From IMG/VR virus record IMGVR_UViG_3300022668_000040, positions 1-64,000 of that record: a stretch of DNA of 64,000 bases; one strand, 5' to 3'. This DNA comes from a virus. The notes below the pieces were generated by a model. That model did no database searches. It had not been told where the DNA came from and saw only the letters and a program-made list of their open reading frames with translations. The position numbers and the translations under genes are program-made. Positions 38,889 through 47,952 of the stretch are shown here, one piece after another. Numbering within the stretch: the stretch's first letter is position 1; the number at the start of each line of letters is the position of its first letter.

Positions 38889-39281
38889 ATGGCAAATAAA
38901 ATTAAAAATTTTTATCAGGGAACCACACGCAGATACTCAATAAATGTACTTATAGAAGATGAATTGGGAGAACAATCCATAGTCTCTGTAGACGGAGCCA
39001 TCTTGTTAGTAACATTCAAATCTGATGTGTACATGGAAGATGAAGACGCGGAAATTTATAAGCGTCAAGTTTGTGCTGAAGTAGACCCAAGCAATCCTAC
39101 AGGAAAGATAGAAATTTCTTTATCTAAAGAAGATACTGCTGTTCCTCCAGGGAAATACTATTATTATTTCCAAATATTATTTCCAAATGGCACACTATAT
39201 ACAATCCTACCGGATGTAAATGCAGAAAAAGCTGATAAAATCGTACACATAAAAAAACGAGTTAGAGATGAGGCCGTGTAA
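38889..39281 (+). CDS. Baseplate/fibre-like protein (BppU N-terminal type)
   Basis: A 130-residue beta protein. The sequence IKNFYQGTTRRYSINVLIED and PTGKIEISLSKEDTAVPPGKYYYYFQI resembles the N-terminal attachment domain found in upper baseplate (BppU-like) proteins. It follows an internal promoter and is coupled to the next gene by a TAATG overlap. The family likeness is by pattern only. Confidence 0.5.
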   Translation: MANKIKNFYQGTTRRYSINVLIEDELGEQSIVSVDGAILLVTFKSDVYMEDEDAEIYKRQVCAEVDPSNPTGKIEISLSKEDTAVPPGKYYYYFQILFPNGTLYTILPDVNAEKADKIVHIKKRVRDEAV

Positions 39282-39727
39282 TGAGTGCTTGTGAATGCAT
39301 TGTTGTAAATATAGCAGAAAAGGAGGAAATCACTTGTACCATTCATGAAGAAAAAATACTCTGCACAATTGTAGAAAATGAACCAATTAATATAACTGGT
39401 CATTTTGCAACTGAAGATATCAAAAATGCAATTTGGAGACATTCTATACAGTTTTCAGCAGATTCTTTTTCTGGAAATACTCTATACATTGGTACGCCCC
39501 CGGAAAATTATATGATTATAGCTGTACAACTGATTGTTTCTGAGCCATTTGATACATCTTTATTATTGGGAACACTAGATAACACTTCTGAAATTGGAGT
39601 TGTTCCAATAGAAAAAATTGGAGATCTTAGATGGTCTCCAATGATCAATATACAGGGATCACTTAATATTTTTACAACTTCAGCTCCTACAAAAGGTGCT
39701 GGAAAATTGCTAATAATCGCTATATGA
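39281..39727 (+). CDS. Hypothetical tail-region protein
   Basis: A 148-residue protein that I do not recognise. The N-terminus has three cysteines in a strand-like region (ACECIVVNI, ITCTIHEEKILCTI), the remainder is beta-rich, and the C-terminus is hydrophobic (KGAGKLLIIAI). It overlaps its upstream neighbour at TAATG and is 9 bases from the next gene. A virion accessory is likely from context. Confidence 0.5.
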   Translation: MSACECIVVNIAEKEEITCTIHEEKILCTIVENEPINITGHFATEDIKNAIWRHSIQFSADSFSGNTLYIGTPPENYMIIAVQLIVSEPFDTSLLLGTLDNTSEIGVVPIEKIGDLRWSPMINIQGSLNIFTTSAPTKGAGKLLIIAI

Positions 39728-39736
39728 GGTACACAT

Positions 39737-40153
39737 ATGTCTTACACTGACATGGATTTGCAAGGAACAGGAGAGCCCGACTTTGAAATTGGAGGGGTAG
39801 CCAATTCGTGGAGCACTTCTACAAATCCTCCCATTCTTTTGAATACTGCACTCATTGCAGCTGAGAGCACTGCTGAGCTTTCCGAAGGAGCCAGAATTAA
39901 AGAAATTATTTTTGTTGTCACCACTGGATACGATAACAATTCGCAACTTGCTTCCAGGATCGAGGGGACAACTAATTTGAATCTTCCCACACTTCCGGCG
40001 GCGCAGGCTGCTACACCTGGAGTATATAAGTACTCCACAGGATGGACAGTTGGATCTGGAGAAAATGGGCCTCTGGTGGTTACCCCATCAGACACCCCTA
40101 CTGTGGGTGCCTGTCAAGTATTTCTGTATTATGACGATGCTCCGGCTGAGTAA
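39737..40153 (+). CDS. Hypothetical virion-associated protein
   Basis: A 138-residue protein without recognised family. It is Gly, Ser, Thr and Pro rich with a central YDNNSQLASRIEGTTNL segment and ends in an acidic YYDDAPAE tail. It lies between two structural-looking genes in the tail operon. A GAGGT site precedes the start. Confidence 0.5.
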   Translation: MSYTDMDLQGTGEPDFEIGGVANSWSTSTNPPILLNTALIAAESTAELSEGARIKEIIFVVTTGYDNNSQLASRIEGTTNLNLPTLPAAQAATPGVYKYSTGWTVGSGENGPLVVTPSDTPTVGACQVFLYYDDAPAE

Positions 40154-40156
40154 ATT

Positions 40157-41638
40157 ATGGATTCTTGGGTAGGAATGGATGATGACCATAGCTCCCAATG
40201 GACTGTGGCGGCTGCTGAGGCCGCCACATACATTGAAGGGGAGCAAGTGTTTATCTGGGAAACAGGGAATACATATTACTGCTCTTTGTCTAGTGGAGAA
40301 ACAGTAGATCACTCTGATTTTACCATACTTAGTTGTGGTAATGGCGGAGATGCCAGATTAATATTGATAGGGAAAAATATTAATTTTTCAAGGATTACAC
40401 CTGATGCTAGTAATATTGTTGGATCTGTTACTACAGATCCAAGCTTATCCAATTTATTAAATTTAATATGGAGTTCTGGATTATTTTCTGGATTTTCCCT
40501 AACTGACAATAATAATGGTACTGTAAGTATTTCTAGTGGAGAAGGGGTATTACGTGTATCAGATTCTCCCACAGCTCAATTAAAACTTATCACAACACCC
40601 GCTTCAAATAATATTCAGTTAACTGATAATTCTATAAATTATTTATATGTAAATTACGATTCTGGAAATCCAAGCATCCAGGTCGGCACTTCTGAATCAG
40701 AATTCAATTGCTTAGATAAATGTGTTTTGTATCGAATATCTCGAACTGGTAACACTATCCATTATATTAATTTAATGGCAAATAACATTGATGCCAATAG
40801 ATCTTTACGTAGGAAAGATTTTGAGATATCCAATATAGATATTGGTATTGGAGCAAAATTATTTGAGATTGGAAATAGATATATTGGAATAACAGCAGGT
40901 AGTTTTTGGGTAATTTTATCCAGAATTTCTACTGAAGCTTTTGATTCTTCAGCAAGTGATACATTTGAGGTACATTATAGAGATGGTTCGGGAGGATGGA
41001 CCACTTCTACTGGAAATTCTCAACTTAGTAATCTCTATTATGATAACAATACTGGATCACCAACTACTTTAACTAACGGACGATTTGTAACTTACTTTGT
41101 TTTTGCTTGCTTGTCAGAAAATGGATACTCTGTATCTGTAGTAATGGGACAATTCCAACATAAAACAAGGGAGGATGCAGAAAATGAAAAGATACCCTCA
41201 GATCTACCTAGTAAAATTCAAGCTGTTGGCACTATTTTATCTTTAGTAACTATTGAAAAAAATAATACTAATTTTTCTTCTTATATAAATGTGGAACATT
41301 CCTCATTTCAGAGATCTTTACCAACAATACATAACAATATAAATGGATTGCAGGGAGGGGAAACTGGGGAATATTACCATTTACCAAGTGATGACTTTGT
41401 TAATATTACAGATAGCAACGCACAGCTTGGTAATTTGCTCACTTCAGGAACACCTACATTCCTTTCTATATTATTATCCAAAGGAATTAAATTAGGAAAT
41501 GATACTTCAATTGCCTCTTCCACTAATGAAGGGACTATTAGGTTTAGAAAAGAAACCAATAGTGTACATCTGGAGCTGTCTGTGGCTATAGATGGCGTGT
41601 ATTCCTGGCAACCTATAATGGACCCAATAACTTGGTAA
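40157..41638 (+). CDS. Tail fibre-like protein
   Basis: A 493-residue protein. The N-terminal 90 residues carry TYIEGEQVFIWETGNTYYCS, a pattern of carbohydrate-binding modules attached to phage fibres. The centre is beta-rich, and the C-terminus (GTIRFRKETNSVHLELSVA and WQPIM) resembles the terminal shaft region of tail fibres before an adhesive tip. It is the last gene before the lysis cassette. Receptor or attachment role is inferred. Confidence 0.55.
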   Translation: MDSWVGMDDDHSSQWTVAAAEAATYIEGEQVFIWETGNTYYCSLSSGETVDHSDFTILSCGNGGDARLILIGKNINFSRITPDASNIVGSVTTDPSLSNLLNLIWSSGLFSGFSLTDNNNGTVSISSGEGVLRVSDSPTAQLKLITTPASNNIQLTDNSINYLYVNYDSGNPSIQVGTSESEFNCLDKCVLYRISRTGNTIHYINLMANNIDANRSLRRKDFEISNIDIGIGAKLFEIGNRYIGITAGSFWVILSRISTEAFDSSASDTFEVHYRDGSGGWTTSTGNSQLSNLYYDNNTGSPTTLTNGRFVTYFVFACLSENGYSVSVVMGQFQHKTREDAENEKIPSDLPSKIQAVGTILSLVTIEKNNTNFSSYINVEHSSFQRSLPTIHNNINGLQGGETGEYYHLPSDDFVNITDSNAQLGNLLTSGTPTFLSILLSKGIKLGNDTSIASSTNEGTIRFRKETNSVHLELSVAIDGVYSWQPIMDPITW

Positions 41639-41639
41639 A

Positions 41640-41987
41640 ATGAAAACCTATTTTTTAAAAATATGCTTCTTGTGTTCTTTGTATTTATCTAGTACCACAG
41701 CATATGCTAATGAAGAAACAGCTGTGTTAGTTGAACGTTTAAAGCATTTACAGGCATCTTTAGAACAGTCTCACACTGCGCTTCAAATGACTGTTACACA
41801 ATTAGAAGAAACAAATGAACACGTCATTGCTCTTCAACAAGATCTAAAAGATTTACAAAGAATTAATACTCAACAAGATAAAATAATCTCCAAATTAGTG
41901 CAAAGTGAGGAAGAAAATACGCGCATAAAAAAAAAGTATATGAAGCTAGGGTATTTATCAACTGTATTTGTAAGTGGGGAACAGTGA
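41640..41987 (+). CDS. Secreted coiled-coil protein, zero-frame form
   Basis: A 115-residue protein with an N-terminal signal peptide (hydrophobic core FLKICFLCSLYL, likely cleavage after AYA) and an extended coiled coil from about residue 28 to 98. It would be released to the periplasm as a soluble helical rod. It begins 1 base after the preceding stop. A slippery AAAAAAG at 41930-41936 lies in the zero frame near the end, see the frameshifted form. Position next to other lysis-type genes suggests an envelope role. Confidence 0.6.
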   Translation: MKTYFLKICFLCSLYLSSTTAYANEETAVLVERLKHLQASLEQSHTALQMTVTQLEETNEHVIALQQDLKDLQRINTQQDKIISKLVQSEEENTRIKKKYMKLGYLSTVFVSGEQ

Positions 41988-42136
41988 TAATCACAGTTGT
42001 GCTCCCGGCAGGATTGGGATTTATTTGGAAAAGAAAAATTAAACTGACAGTGGGTAAAATAAACGAAACTCTCAGTATGATTGAAAAAAGTATTAGAGAC
42101 AAACCTATCGACAAAGAGGAAAATAAAAATGGATAA
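41640..42136 (+). CDS. Frameshifted form adding a C-terminal membrane anchor
   Basis: A -1 slip on A AAA AAG (41930-41936, within a run of nine A) would replace the last 16 residues by 66 new ones (about 165 in total). The new part contains a hydrophobic helix (WGTVIITVVLPAGLGFIW) and a basic tail starting KRKIK, and ends at the stop at 42134-42136, overlapping the next ATG. The product would be a signal-peptide, coiled-coil, single-span protein, spanin-like in outline. A sequencing error or a true gene split would give the same picture, so recoding is a hypothesis supported by the perfect heptamer phase. Confidence 0.5.
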
Positions 42137-42524
42137 AGCTGTAGAGCTGTTTCTCAGCATGCTAAAAAATGGATTTACCTTGGAAGGTAGCTTCCAATTA
42201 TTTGGATTATTTGTACTTTTTGTAGTATTGGCAACATTAGGTATAGCGATTACAAAAATTGCTCATAGTCTCTTATTAGGTGCTAATAAACGATTAAATG
42301 TCGGATCAACTTGGTTACGTCGAGAAAATAATGCTGGAAAAACAATAGCTGCACTATACCTTAAAAAAAGCTTTTTTAAAGTTTGGTTGTGGAATTCAGA
42401 TAATGGGGATCTAATTGAAGAATCCACTATTAAATTTAGCCAATCCACGAAACATTTCATTTCATCTGTACCTGAAGGAATAGACAAAAAGAACATTCCA
42501 AGTGCTTCTACATTTGGAATATAA
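42129..42524 (+). CDS. Membrane protein of the lysis cassette
   Basis: A 131-residue protein starting at 42129, preferred over an upstream ATG because GAGGA lies just before it and the preceding frame ends here. One clear transmembrane helix occupies residues about 22-42 (FQLFGLFVLFVVLATLGIAI), followed by a soluble C-terminal part. It lies between the coiled-coil protein and a lipoprotein. A holin-like or virion membrane role is possible, but the single span and long tail fit no standard holin class. Confidence 0.55.
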   Translation: MDKAVELFLSMLKNGFTLEGSFQLFGLFVLFVVLATLGIAITKIAHSLLLGANKRLNVGSTWLRRENNAGKTIAALYLKKSFFKVWLWNSDNGDLIEESTIKFSQSTKHFISSVPEGIDKKNIPSASTFGI

Positions 42525-42535
42525 GGTGTAATACA

Positions 42536-43240
42536 ATGAAAACCATTCTATGCTCATCAATCCTTCTGCTTATGCTTTATGGGTGTGCTGATTCTCATAA
42601 ATTTAAAAGAGCCGAAGATATAGATGAAAAATATACAGGAATCAGTACTACGGCTATAGCAGCTGAAGAGAGTATTTCCTTAGCTGCTATGGGGGTGTAC
42701 AGAGATAAATACGGGGATATAGTAAAAATTGATTCTGTTCCTCCTAATGTAACACATGATAGTAATCCTCCGCCTTTACTAATGAATAAGGATACATCAT
42801 CACTTACACAGGAGGAACAACTTTTGGCAAATGCTATTATACAGGGTGCAGTTAATTTGGGATTAGCAACCCCAAATATCCCCTCACCAAATATAGAGAT
42901 TTCCCTGTTTTCAGGTCCTGTAATAAATAGTACTGTGCAGTTAAACACTGGAGCCGCAGCAAGATTATCTGGCGGAAGTACAAACCAAGAATCTTTTTTA
43001 TCCATTGCTAGAGAAGGATTAAAAAAGATTGGAACTCCTGTAAAAACAGATTTGGAAATAATTTCAAATACTGGATATTCCATATTTAGAAACGTAGCTT
43101 TTCCTCTGGCCGGAGCATATGTACTAAAAGAAGCATTCAAAGCTGCTGGAGACAATATCCATGTAGCTGACAGCAATAATCCTGATAATTCCACGCATGA
43201 CATTGATAATAGTGTCAGCTCTCCTTCTGCCACAGAGTAA
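42536..43240 (+). CDS. Putative lipoprotein
   Basis: A 234-residue protein with a classic lipoprotein signal: basic start, hydrophobic core SSILLLMLYGC and a lipobox ending at Cys17. The mature part is Ser/Asn/Pro rich with little recognisable structure except an Ala-rich helix near the C-terminus. Phage lipoproteins in lysis cassettes are often outer-membrane spanins, though those are usually shorter. Superinfection exclusion is the other common role. Lipidation is strong evidence for a Gram-negative or Gram-positive envelope target. Confidence 0.6.
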   Translation: MKTILCSSILLLMLYGCADSHKFKRAEDIDEKYTGISTTAIAAEESISLAAMGVYRDKYGDIVKIDSVPPNVTHDSNPPPLLMNKDTSSLTQEEQLLANAIIQGAVNLGLATPNIPSPNIEISLFSGPVINSTVQLNTGAAARLSGGSTNQESFLSIAREGLKKIGTPVKTDLEIISNTGYSIFRNVAFPLAGAYVLKEAFKAAGDNIHVADSNNPDNSTHDIDNSVSSPSATE

Positions 43241-43244
43241 TTTG

Positions 43245-43895
43245 ATGACTGATATCTTAATTGCTTTGTATTTGACAGTGAATGTTCTTCGGGAGGCTCC
43301 TAATGATCCTCCTGAAAGTCAAAACGCAATAGCCCATGTTGTGCTAAATAGAGCCCGCCAATGTTCAGGAGACATATCTCCTGAATCAGTCCTAACTGAA
43401 TTGCGTCGTAATGCACAATTTAGCTGGACAAATAGGGTGAAAGGAAAAAGGGATACTTCATACTCATTAGATATTTTACAACAAAATTCTTTTCAGAAAT
43501 TTGCGTATACATACCCTATAATGATACAGGCGTACTCAGAAGCTAAATCTGATTTTGATCCTACGGGAGGGGCTCTATATTATCACTTAAAAAATATGCC
43601 TGTGTATCCAGATTGGGCAGCGTTCAAAGTGGCTCTCCCGTATAATTTTCAAGGATCGCATATATTTTATTTGGGGAATGGAGGAAATCCTGATTTCGAA
43701 TTCTGTAGTAAGAAAATCATTCCGGCTAATAAAAAAGCAGTAGAAGCTTGCCAGAACTTATCAGTACATCCCAATGGTGAACACACTGATAAGGATAAAC
43801 TGAAGAAACAAAAGGAAGCTACTCCAAAAGAAACAAAGTTGTCATTTCTTTTGGAGGTAGTCAGGAAATTAACTGTTAGGCATACTTCTAAATAA
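43245..43895 (+). CDS. Cell wall hydrolase, SleB-like (endolysin candidate)
   Basis: About 216 residues from the ATG at 43245, which follows the lipoprotein stop. An upstream in-frame ATG at 43197 would overlap that gene. The pattern ESQNAIAHVVLNRARQC, then ELRRNAQFSWT and GGALYYHLKN, matches the SleB/Hydrolase_2 family of peptidoglycan hydrolases. It is the last gene of the rightward operon and the best endolysin candidate. The C-terminal 50 residues are basic. Its 3' end overlaps the convergent DnaJ-like gene by 27 bases. Confidence 0.75.
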   Translation: MTDILIALYLTVNVLREAPNDPPESQNAIAHVVLNRARQCSGDISPESVLTELRRNAQFSWTNRVKGKRDTSYSLDILQQNSFQKFAYTYPIMIQAYSEAKSDFDPTGGALYYHLKNMPVYPDWAAFKVALPYNFQGSHIFYLGNGGNPDFEFCSKKIIPANKKAVEACQNLSVHPNGEHTDKDKLKKQKEATPKETKLSFLLEVVRKLTVRHTSK

Positions 43896-44525
43896 ATCGG
43901 AAATAGGGCCTCCATGAGCAAACCCGGTAAATCCTAACTGCTGGATTTGCTCATCCTCAGTAAATGCATGCATCGTGCAATCTTTCATTATTGAATCTAT
44001 ACAATCCATAATTTTAATTTCCTGAGTATAATGTAATGTTGCAACTTTATTCTCTGCTAACTTATCACAAATTGTATTCAAAACGACTTGAGCGTTCCCG
44101 ACACAAACTATTTTTTCCTCCACTGATTCTAAAACTATTTTTTCTTTTTCTAGTTTGCTCAACTCTAGCTTTAGTTTTTTCCTAATATCTGTGGTAGAAT
44201 CACGTATAACTTCAACTATAGTCAATCTTCTATTGCCCTTTATAACATGCTCTAACCACTGCTCTGTAAAAGAGCTAAGTCTTGATAATGCTTGGGATAA
44301 AATTACAGATTGTTCTTTTTTTGGAATTTCCCCATGTTTATCGTAATAAGCTCTGTCTTCCTCATTTGATAAGACAGTGTAAGCCTTATTTATTTGCATG
44401 AATAGTTCTGCGGATGCCCTGGGGCCAGTATCTGGATGATACAATTTAGCGAGGGATCTGTAGGCTTTCTTTATTTGTTCTGTTGATGCATCGTTTTTTA
44501 CTCCTAAATCATCATATAAGCTCAT
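43869..44525 (-). CDS. J-domain (DnaJ-like) co-chaperone
   Basis: A 218-residue protein. Residues 1-65 form a J domain with the essential HPD motif at about 30 (AKLYHPDTG) and the helix pattern IKKAYRSLAKLYH, so it should stimulate a host Hsp70. No zinc-finger or C-terminal substrate domain of full DnaJ is present. The remainder is helical and phage-specific, ending in GFAHGGPISDLF. GGAGAAAA precedes the ATG. A likely role is assisting assembly or replication complexes through host DnaK. Confidence 0.85.
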   Translation of the reverse strand: MSLYDDLGVKNDASTEQIKKAYRSLAKLYHPDTGPRASAELFMQINKAYTVLSNEEDRAYYDKHGEIPKKEQSVILSQALSRLSSFTEQWLEHVIKGNRRLTIVEVIRDSTTDIRKKLKLELSKLEKEKIVLESVEEKIVCVGNAQVVLNTICDKLAENKVATLHYTQEIKIMDCIDSIMKDCTMHAFTEDEQIQQLGFTGFAHGGPISDLFRSMPNS

Positions 44526-44569
44526 ATTTTTCTCCTCGGATGAAATATTAGTGTGGGATAAGCAGTACT

Positions 44570-45001
44570 CTACTTATCAGGGGTAAAGAGATCACATACA
44601 GATAAAAATACCATGTGGCAATTTGTACACGTATGTTGAGATCTTCTGTTATTTTTTACAGAATTCTTGGTTACCCCACAATGTGGGCATGTTATGGCAA
44701 AAAGAGCGCTATGCACTCCCCCCGTAAGCATATCTTTTTGTGTAAGTGTAACACATTGGAAACAACTGATATATACTTTCACAACATTTATACATGATAT
44801 CCATTCTTTCCAATTTTTCAAAAATAAGCGAAACATCCTATCTTGAGAATACTCATATAACATTTCTTCTCTAAAACAAAGTGTGTTGGAAAAAAATATA
44901 CCATCTTTAGATAGCCAAATTATGGAAAATATTCTTCCATCTATTGGAATATCTACATCACCATCACAACTTGTGCGCACTATTATCCTCTTAACACCCA
45001 T
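44570..45001 (-). CDS. Hypothetical protein with two CxxC pairs
   Basis: A 143-residue protein that I do not recognise. The C-terminal part holds CPHC near residue 110 and CTNC near 128, a zinc-ribbon arrangement, after an N-terminal beta-rich half. It is 9 bases downstream of the next leftward gene and belongs to the early operon. A DNA- or RNA-binding regulator is possible. Confidence 0.5.
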   Translation of the reverse strand: MGVKRIIVRTSCDGDVDIPIDGRIFSIIWLSKDGIFFSNTLCFREEMLYEYSQDRMFRLFLKNWKEWISCINVVKVYISCFQCVTLTQKDMLTGGVHSALFAITCPHCGVTKNSVKNNRRSQHTCTNCHMVFLSVCDLFTPDK

Positions 45002-45010
45002 TCTTTGACC

Positions 45011-45463
45011 TCATCTAACAAAATTAATCGCTGAGTATACTTTTGTCACTACTGCATCAGCTATAATACAATCATCATAAGCAAGGTCCACATGTTGTGA
45101 TGCTCCGGCAATTGTCTCTAAAAGAGGATCAAAGAGGGATAATTTTTCTGAACTTTTTATTTTTTCACTCAAATCAGTCATTACATGATTAATGATACAA
45201 AGTAATGTTGGCAAAGATAGAGATTGCCATTCCTTATCAGTATTCACACAATCCCCAATAAGTTTAAGGTGAGTACATATCCATTCTTTATTTTTTTCAG
45301 ATTTTCCAGTTTCTGGAAACTTTGCACAACAGTCTTCACTTACTTCCAATCCATATAGAATAATTGGCCTTATGTCCCCGGATAGCTCATAAGATTCTAT
45401 TGTTATAAAACAACTATGTACAAAAGCTAACAATGTTATTGTTTGATTAGATGCTAAGCTCAT
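45011..45463 (-). CDS. Hypothetical early protein
   Basis: About 150 residues starting at 45463, where ATGA overlaps the stop of the upstream HTH gene. No family is recognised. The protein appears alpha-helical with scattered cysteines (CCAKFPE, CTHLKL, CVNTD) and no membrane span. Tight coupling indicates co-expression with the HTH protein. Confidence 0.5.
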   Translation of the reverse strand: MSLASNQTITLLAFVHSCFITIESYELSGDIRPIILYGLEVSEDCCAKFPETGKSEKNKEWICTHLKLIGDCVNTDKEWQSLSLPTLLCIINHVMTDLSEKIKSSEKLSLFDPLLETIAGASQHVDLAYDDCIIADAVVTKVYSAINFVR

Positions 45464-45900
45464 ATGTATTTCCAAGTTATCCTATGTACTATTTTATGTA
45501 TTGTTGATCTGCACACTCCAAATTGTGCTGCAAGAAGGGTCATACTTTTTCCGTTTCCATTAAGTTCACGTATTTGCATAACTTGAGAACGGGTTAACTT
45601 TTTTCTTTTTTGAGGTTTTTTATTTTGGACAAAATCTATAAACTCCATAAATTTTGGAGTTTGGAAATCTATGCCAAGTTTTACTTTTTTCCCTGTAGTG
45701 CATTGTAGGCAAACACTGGTATCATGTCTCACAAAAGTTTGTAAGTTTATGGAACTTTTGTTTCCTGATTTTATTTCCAATTTCGCCCTTCTTTGAAAAG
45801 AGAGACACATAGAGATAAATGAAGATTTACTCATACGTGTCTCTCTTTTGCCTGTAATAGGGCATCCCATATATTTATGGATACCATATTTATCAGCCAT
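45460..45900 (-). CDS. HTH DNA-binding protein (putative regulator)
   Basis: A 146-residue protein. Residues about 98-140 (LTRSQVMQIRELNGNGKS, LLAAQFGVCRSTIHKIVHR) form a clear resolvase/homing-endonuclease-type helix-turn-helix. The N-terminal half is basic and includes a CPITGKRETR segment and a CLQC pair. It may be a transcriptional regulator or a nuclease-less DNA-binding remnant of a homing endonuclease. The gene overlaps its upstream neighbour by 8 bases. Confidence 0.6.
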   Translation of the reverse strand: MADKYGIHKYMGCPITGKRETRMSKSSFISMCLSFQRRAKLEIKSGNKSSINLQTFVRHDTSVCLQCTTGKKVKLGIDFQTPKFMEFIDFVQNKKPQKRKKLTRSQVMQIRELNGNGKSMTLLAAQFGVCRSTIHKIVHRITWKYI

Positions 45901-46378
45901 GTTGCTCCTTGATATTACCCTCGGAGATAATGGGTGCAGCGGGGCCGATCTTTGTTACTCCTGCAACTTGACCGATCTTTTCTTTAAAGTACTCAAATGA
46001 ATCAATAGCCACAAATCCTTGGGATGATGCTCCCTTTACAGTGATAGAGGTGTAAATATCATCTCGGAATACACTTACTATATGATCTATAGCCAGGAAC
46101 ATTTTTACTGTGGGTAATTTTCCGTCCTGAACGACTCCCATCCCCACCATAGCAGCCAGCATAGGAATGTGTGCTGAGTCCATAAACGACAGTAAGGCCA
46201 TTACATCACATGAGCTGATCAATATGTTCCCTTCGTATAAAATTTTTGTTCGTCTGTCTCCAGATTGGTATATCCCTACAATAAGATTTGGATCTATGAG
46301 TGTTGGCATTATGCGAGTATTTGACTCTGCATTCTCATCTTCATTTTTTCTTACATACTCTATAGGTAACTCAAGCAT
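45893..46378 (-). CDS. Hypothetical conserved early protein
   Basis: A 161-residue protein with a good GGAG site before the ATG. No family is recognised. It starts with a short charged region and continues as an alpha/beta domain (TKILYEGNILISSCDVMALL, then IYTSITVKGASSQGFVAIDSF). It lies between ThyX and the HTH gene. The function is unknown. Confidence 0.5.
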   Translation of the reverse strand: MLELPIEYVRKNEDENAESNTRIMPTLIDPNLIVGIYQSGDRRTKILYEGNILISSCDVMALLSFMDSAHIPMLAAMVGMGVVQDGKLPTVKMFLAIDHIVSVFRDDIYTSITVKGASSQGFVAIDSFEYFKEKIGQVAGVTKIGPAAPIISEGNIKEQHG

Positions 46379-46390
46379 TCTTTTCTCCTT

Positions 46391-47320
46391 TTATATTATC
46401 CAGTTTCTTTGTTCAAATTCACTTTTTACGGGAGCCAACAATTCCCTGAATTGTGGGTATGCATCTTTTGCAGTGCGCAGTTTGAATATATGATTCCATT
46501 CAGGAACACTTGCAGTTACCACTATTCGTGTGGCTACCTGATTATTCAAATGTACTCTAGCTTGTTCCGCTGCTTTCTTCCCATTTATTCCCAGCATATG
46601 AGCTATTTTCAAATCCTGAATATACACAGATTCAGTGTGTGCGCAAGCATTCCTCCATGCTGAATATCTTTCTAATTCAATAGAATTAGGAGTGTGCTCT
46701 TTTTCTAACATTTTACTAAAATGCTGAGGCACAATAAATTCAACATGTTTTTTATACATGCAATACCTTTGGGACTCTTGACAAAATGAGCAAAGTCTGT
46801 GACGAACAAGTTCATGTGTGACAGCTCTATCTGTTAAAAAATGTACTGATACTCTTTTCAATTGTATTGGTATTTCTTCATTAGAACATACATGAAAACA
46901 ATTGGGGAATTTATTAAAAATAGTTTCCAAATTATCTACATTATTCTCCTCTGGGGGAAACGTCCCAAAAAAAGCATCCAAATAAGCATTATGCCATGCC
47001 AAATAATTACCCCCGATATATGCATCCCCTTCATGCATGATGAAGGCAAGATGATCTGAATTAGCCGCAATTTTGGCATTATTAAGAAGAATACGTGGAG
47101 AATATAACCCTTTAGTTTTCACAACAAGGTTTGAATGTTCTATAACAGCAGTGTGGTTTCTTTTCATTAACCCATTTACGAACCGCTTCCCGGACCCATC
47201 TATAATTTTATCCTCTGATCGGTAACAAATTCTGCCCGCCTTCTCAATTCTTAGAATATTGCCCATAAAAGTATCTGGACATTCTCCCCAAAACTCCATT
47301 CCTTGTGTGAGTATCTTCAT
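46391..47320 (-). CDS. thyX: Flavin-dependent thymidylate synthase ThyX
   Basis: A 309-residue enzyme that converts dUMP to dTMP with FAD, NADPH and methylenetetrahydrofolate. The ThyX motif RHRX7S is present as RHRLCSFCQES near residue 173, followed by QRYCMY. The N-terminal ICYRS and the later HEL segment also fit. It is longer than many ThyX proteins (about 220-250). With the dCMP deaminase and dNMP kinase further upstream it forms a phage dTTP supply route. GNP-type assignment is firm from the motif. Confidence 0.93.
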   Translation of the reverse strand: MKILTQGMEFWGECPDTFMGNILRIEKAGRICYRSEDKIIDGSGKRFVNGLMKRNHTAVIEHSNLVVKTKGLYSPRILLNNAKIAANSDHLAFIMHEGDAYIGGNYLAWHNAYLDAFFGTFPPEENNVDNLETIFNKFPNCFHVCSNEEIPIQLKRVSVHFLTDRAVTHELVRHRLCSFCQESQRYCMYKKHVEFIVPQHFSKMLEKEHTPNSIELERYSAWRNACAHTESVYIQDLKIAHMLGINGKKAAEQARVHLNNQVATRIVVTASVPEWNHIFKLRTAKDAYPQFRELLAPVKSEFEQRNWII

Positions 47321-47323
47321 AGT

Positions 47324-47671
47324 TTATTGATCCAATAATAAATTTGAAATAACAGCTTTTATTTCTCCACTTGTGAGAGATTTTCCAAGTTCCTCTTTAA
47401 ATGATAAAGGAGTATTGCAAATAATATTGCGTATTCGTACTGGGTATGGATATTCAGTAATAAAATAAATATTTAATATATGCTCTCTTTTCGTACTATC
47501 CAAACTGTTTACAGCATGAACTTCTATTGAATCTAAACTATTTACTATAGAAGTACGAATGTGTAATTCTAATATTCCCTCTGATTCCACAATCCATTCT
47601 TTAGATGCATCGTTAAGTATATCTTGGGGAGATCTGACATCTTTTATTATAATATCTTTTGGAAAGTACAT
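47324..47671 (-). CDS. Hypothetical small early protein
   Basis: A 115-residue protein that starts on a TAATG overlap with its upstream neighbour and ends 3 bases before thyX. It seems alpha/beta with repeated NSLDS(I/T) segments (near 45 and 57). No family recognised. Confidence 0.5.
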   Translation of the reverse strand: MYFPKDIIIKDVRSPQDILNDASKEWIVESEGILELHIRTSIVNSLDSIEVHAVNSLDSTKREHILNIYFITEYPYPVRIRNIICNTPLSFKEELGKSLTSGEIKAVISNLLLDQ

Positions 47672-47943
47672 TATATACCCCTATTTAATATTTCCAAAAT
47701 ACACCCTTCGTTATCAATAATTTTCCCCAATTTTTGCTTTAACCTTCTTTGCTGATTACGATAGCCAATAATAGTAAACACTAATACGTTTTCTACAAAT
47801 GTGGGCATTTCTTTGAAATATACTTCATTATTCTGAACATACCAAATAATACTTCCAACTAACTTTTTGGTATTCACAGATGTGTTTGGTTCTTTTTTAG
47901 TCACCATATATGTGTAATGTCTATCTTGCATAATATAATCCAT
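47671..47943 (-). CDS. Hypothetical small early protein next to a terminator
   Basis: A 90-residue protein, beta-rich with a basic C-terminal helix (RNQQRRLKQKLGKII). An alternative Met at residue 5 exists. The ATG lies only about 10 bases beyond the strong hairpin at 47953-47986, so its ribosome site is unclear and may be inside the hairpin or on a separate transcript. Function unknown. Confidence 0.45.
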   Translation of the reverse strand: MDYIMQDRHYTYMVTKKEPNTSVNTKKLVGSIIWYVQNNEVYFKEMPTFVENVLVFTIIGYRNQQRRLKQKLGKIIDNEGCILEILNRGI

Positions 47944-47952
47944 AAATATTTA

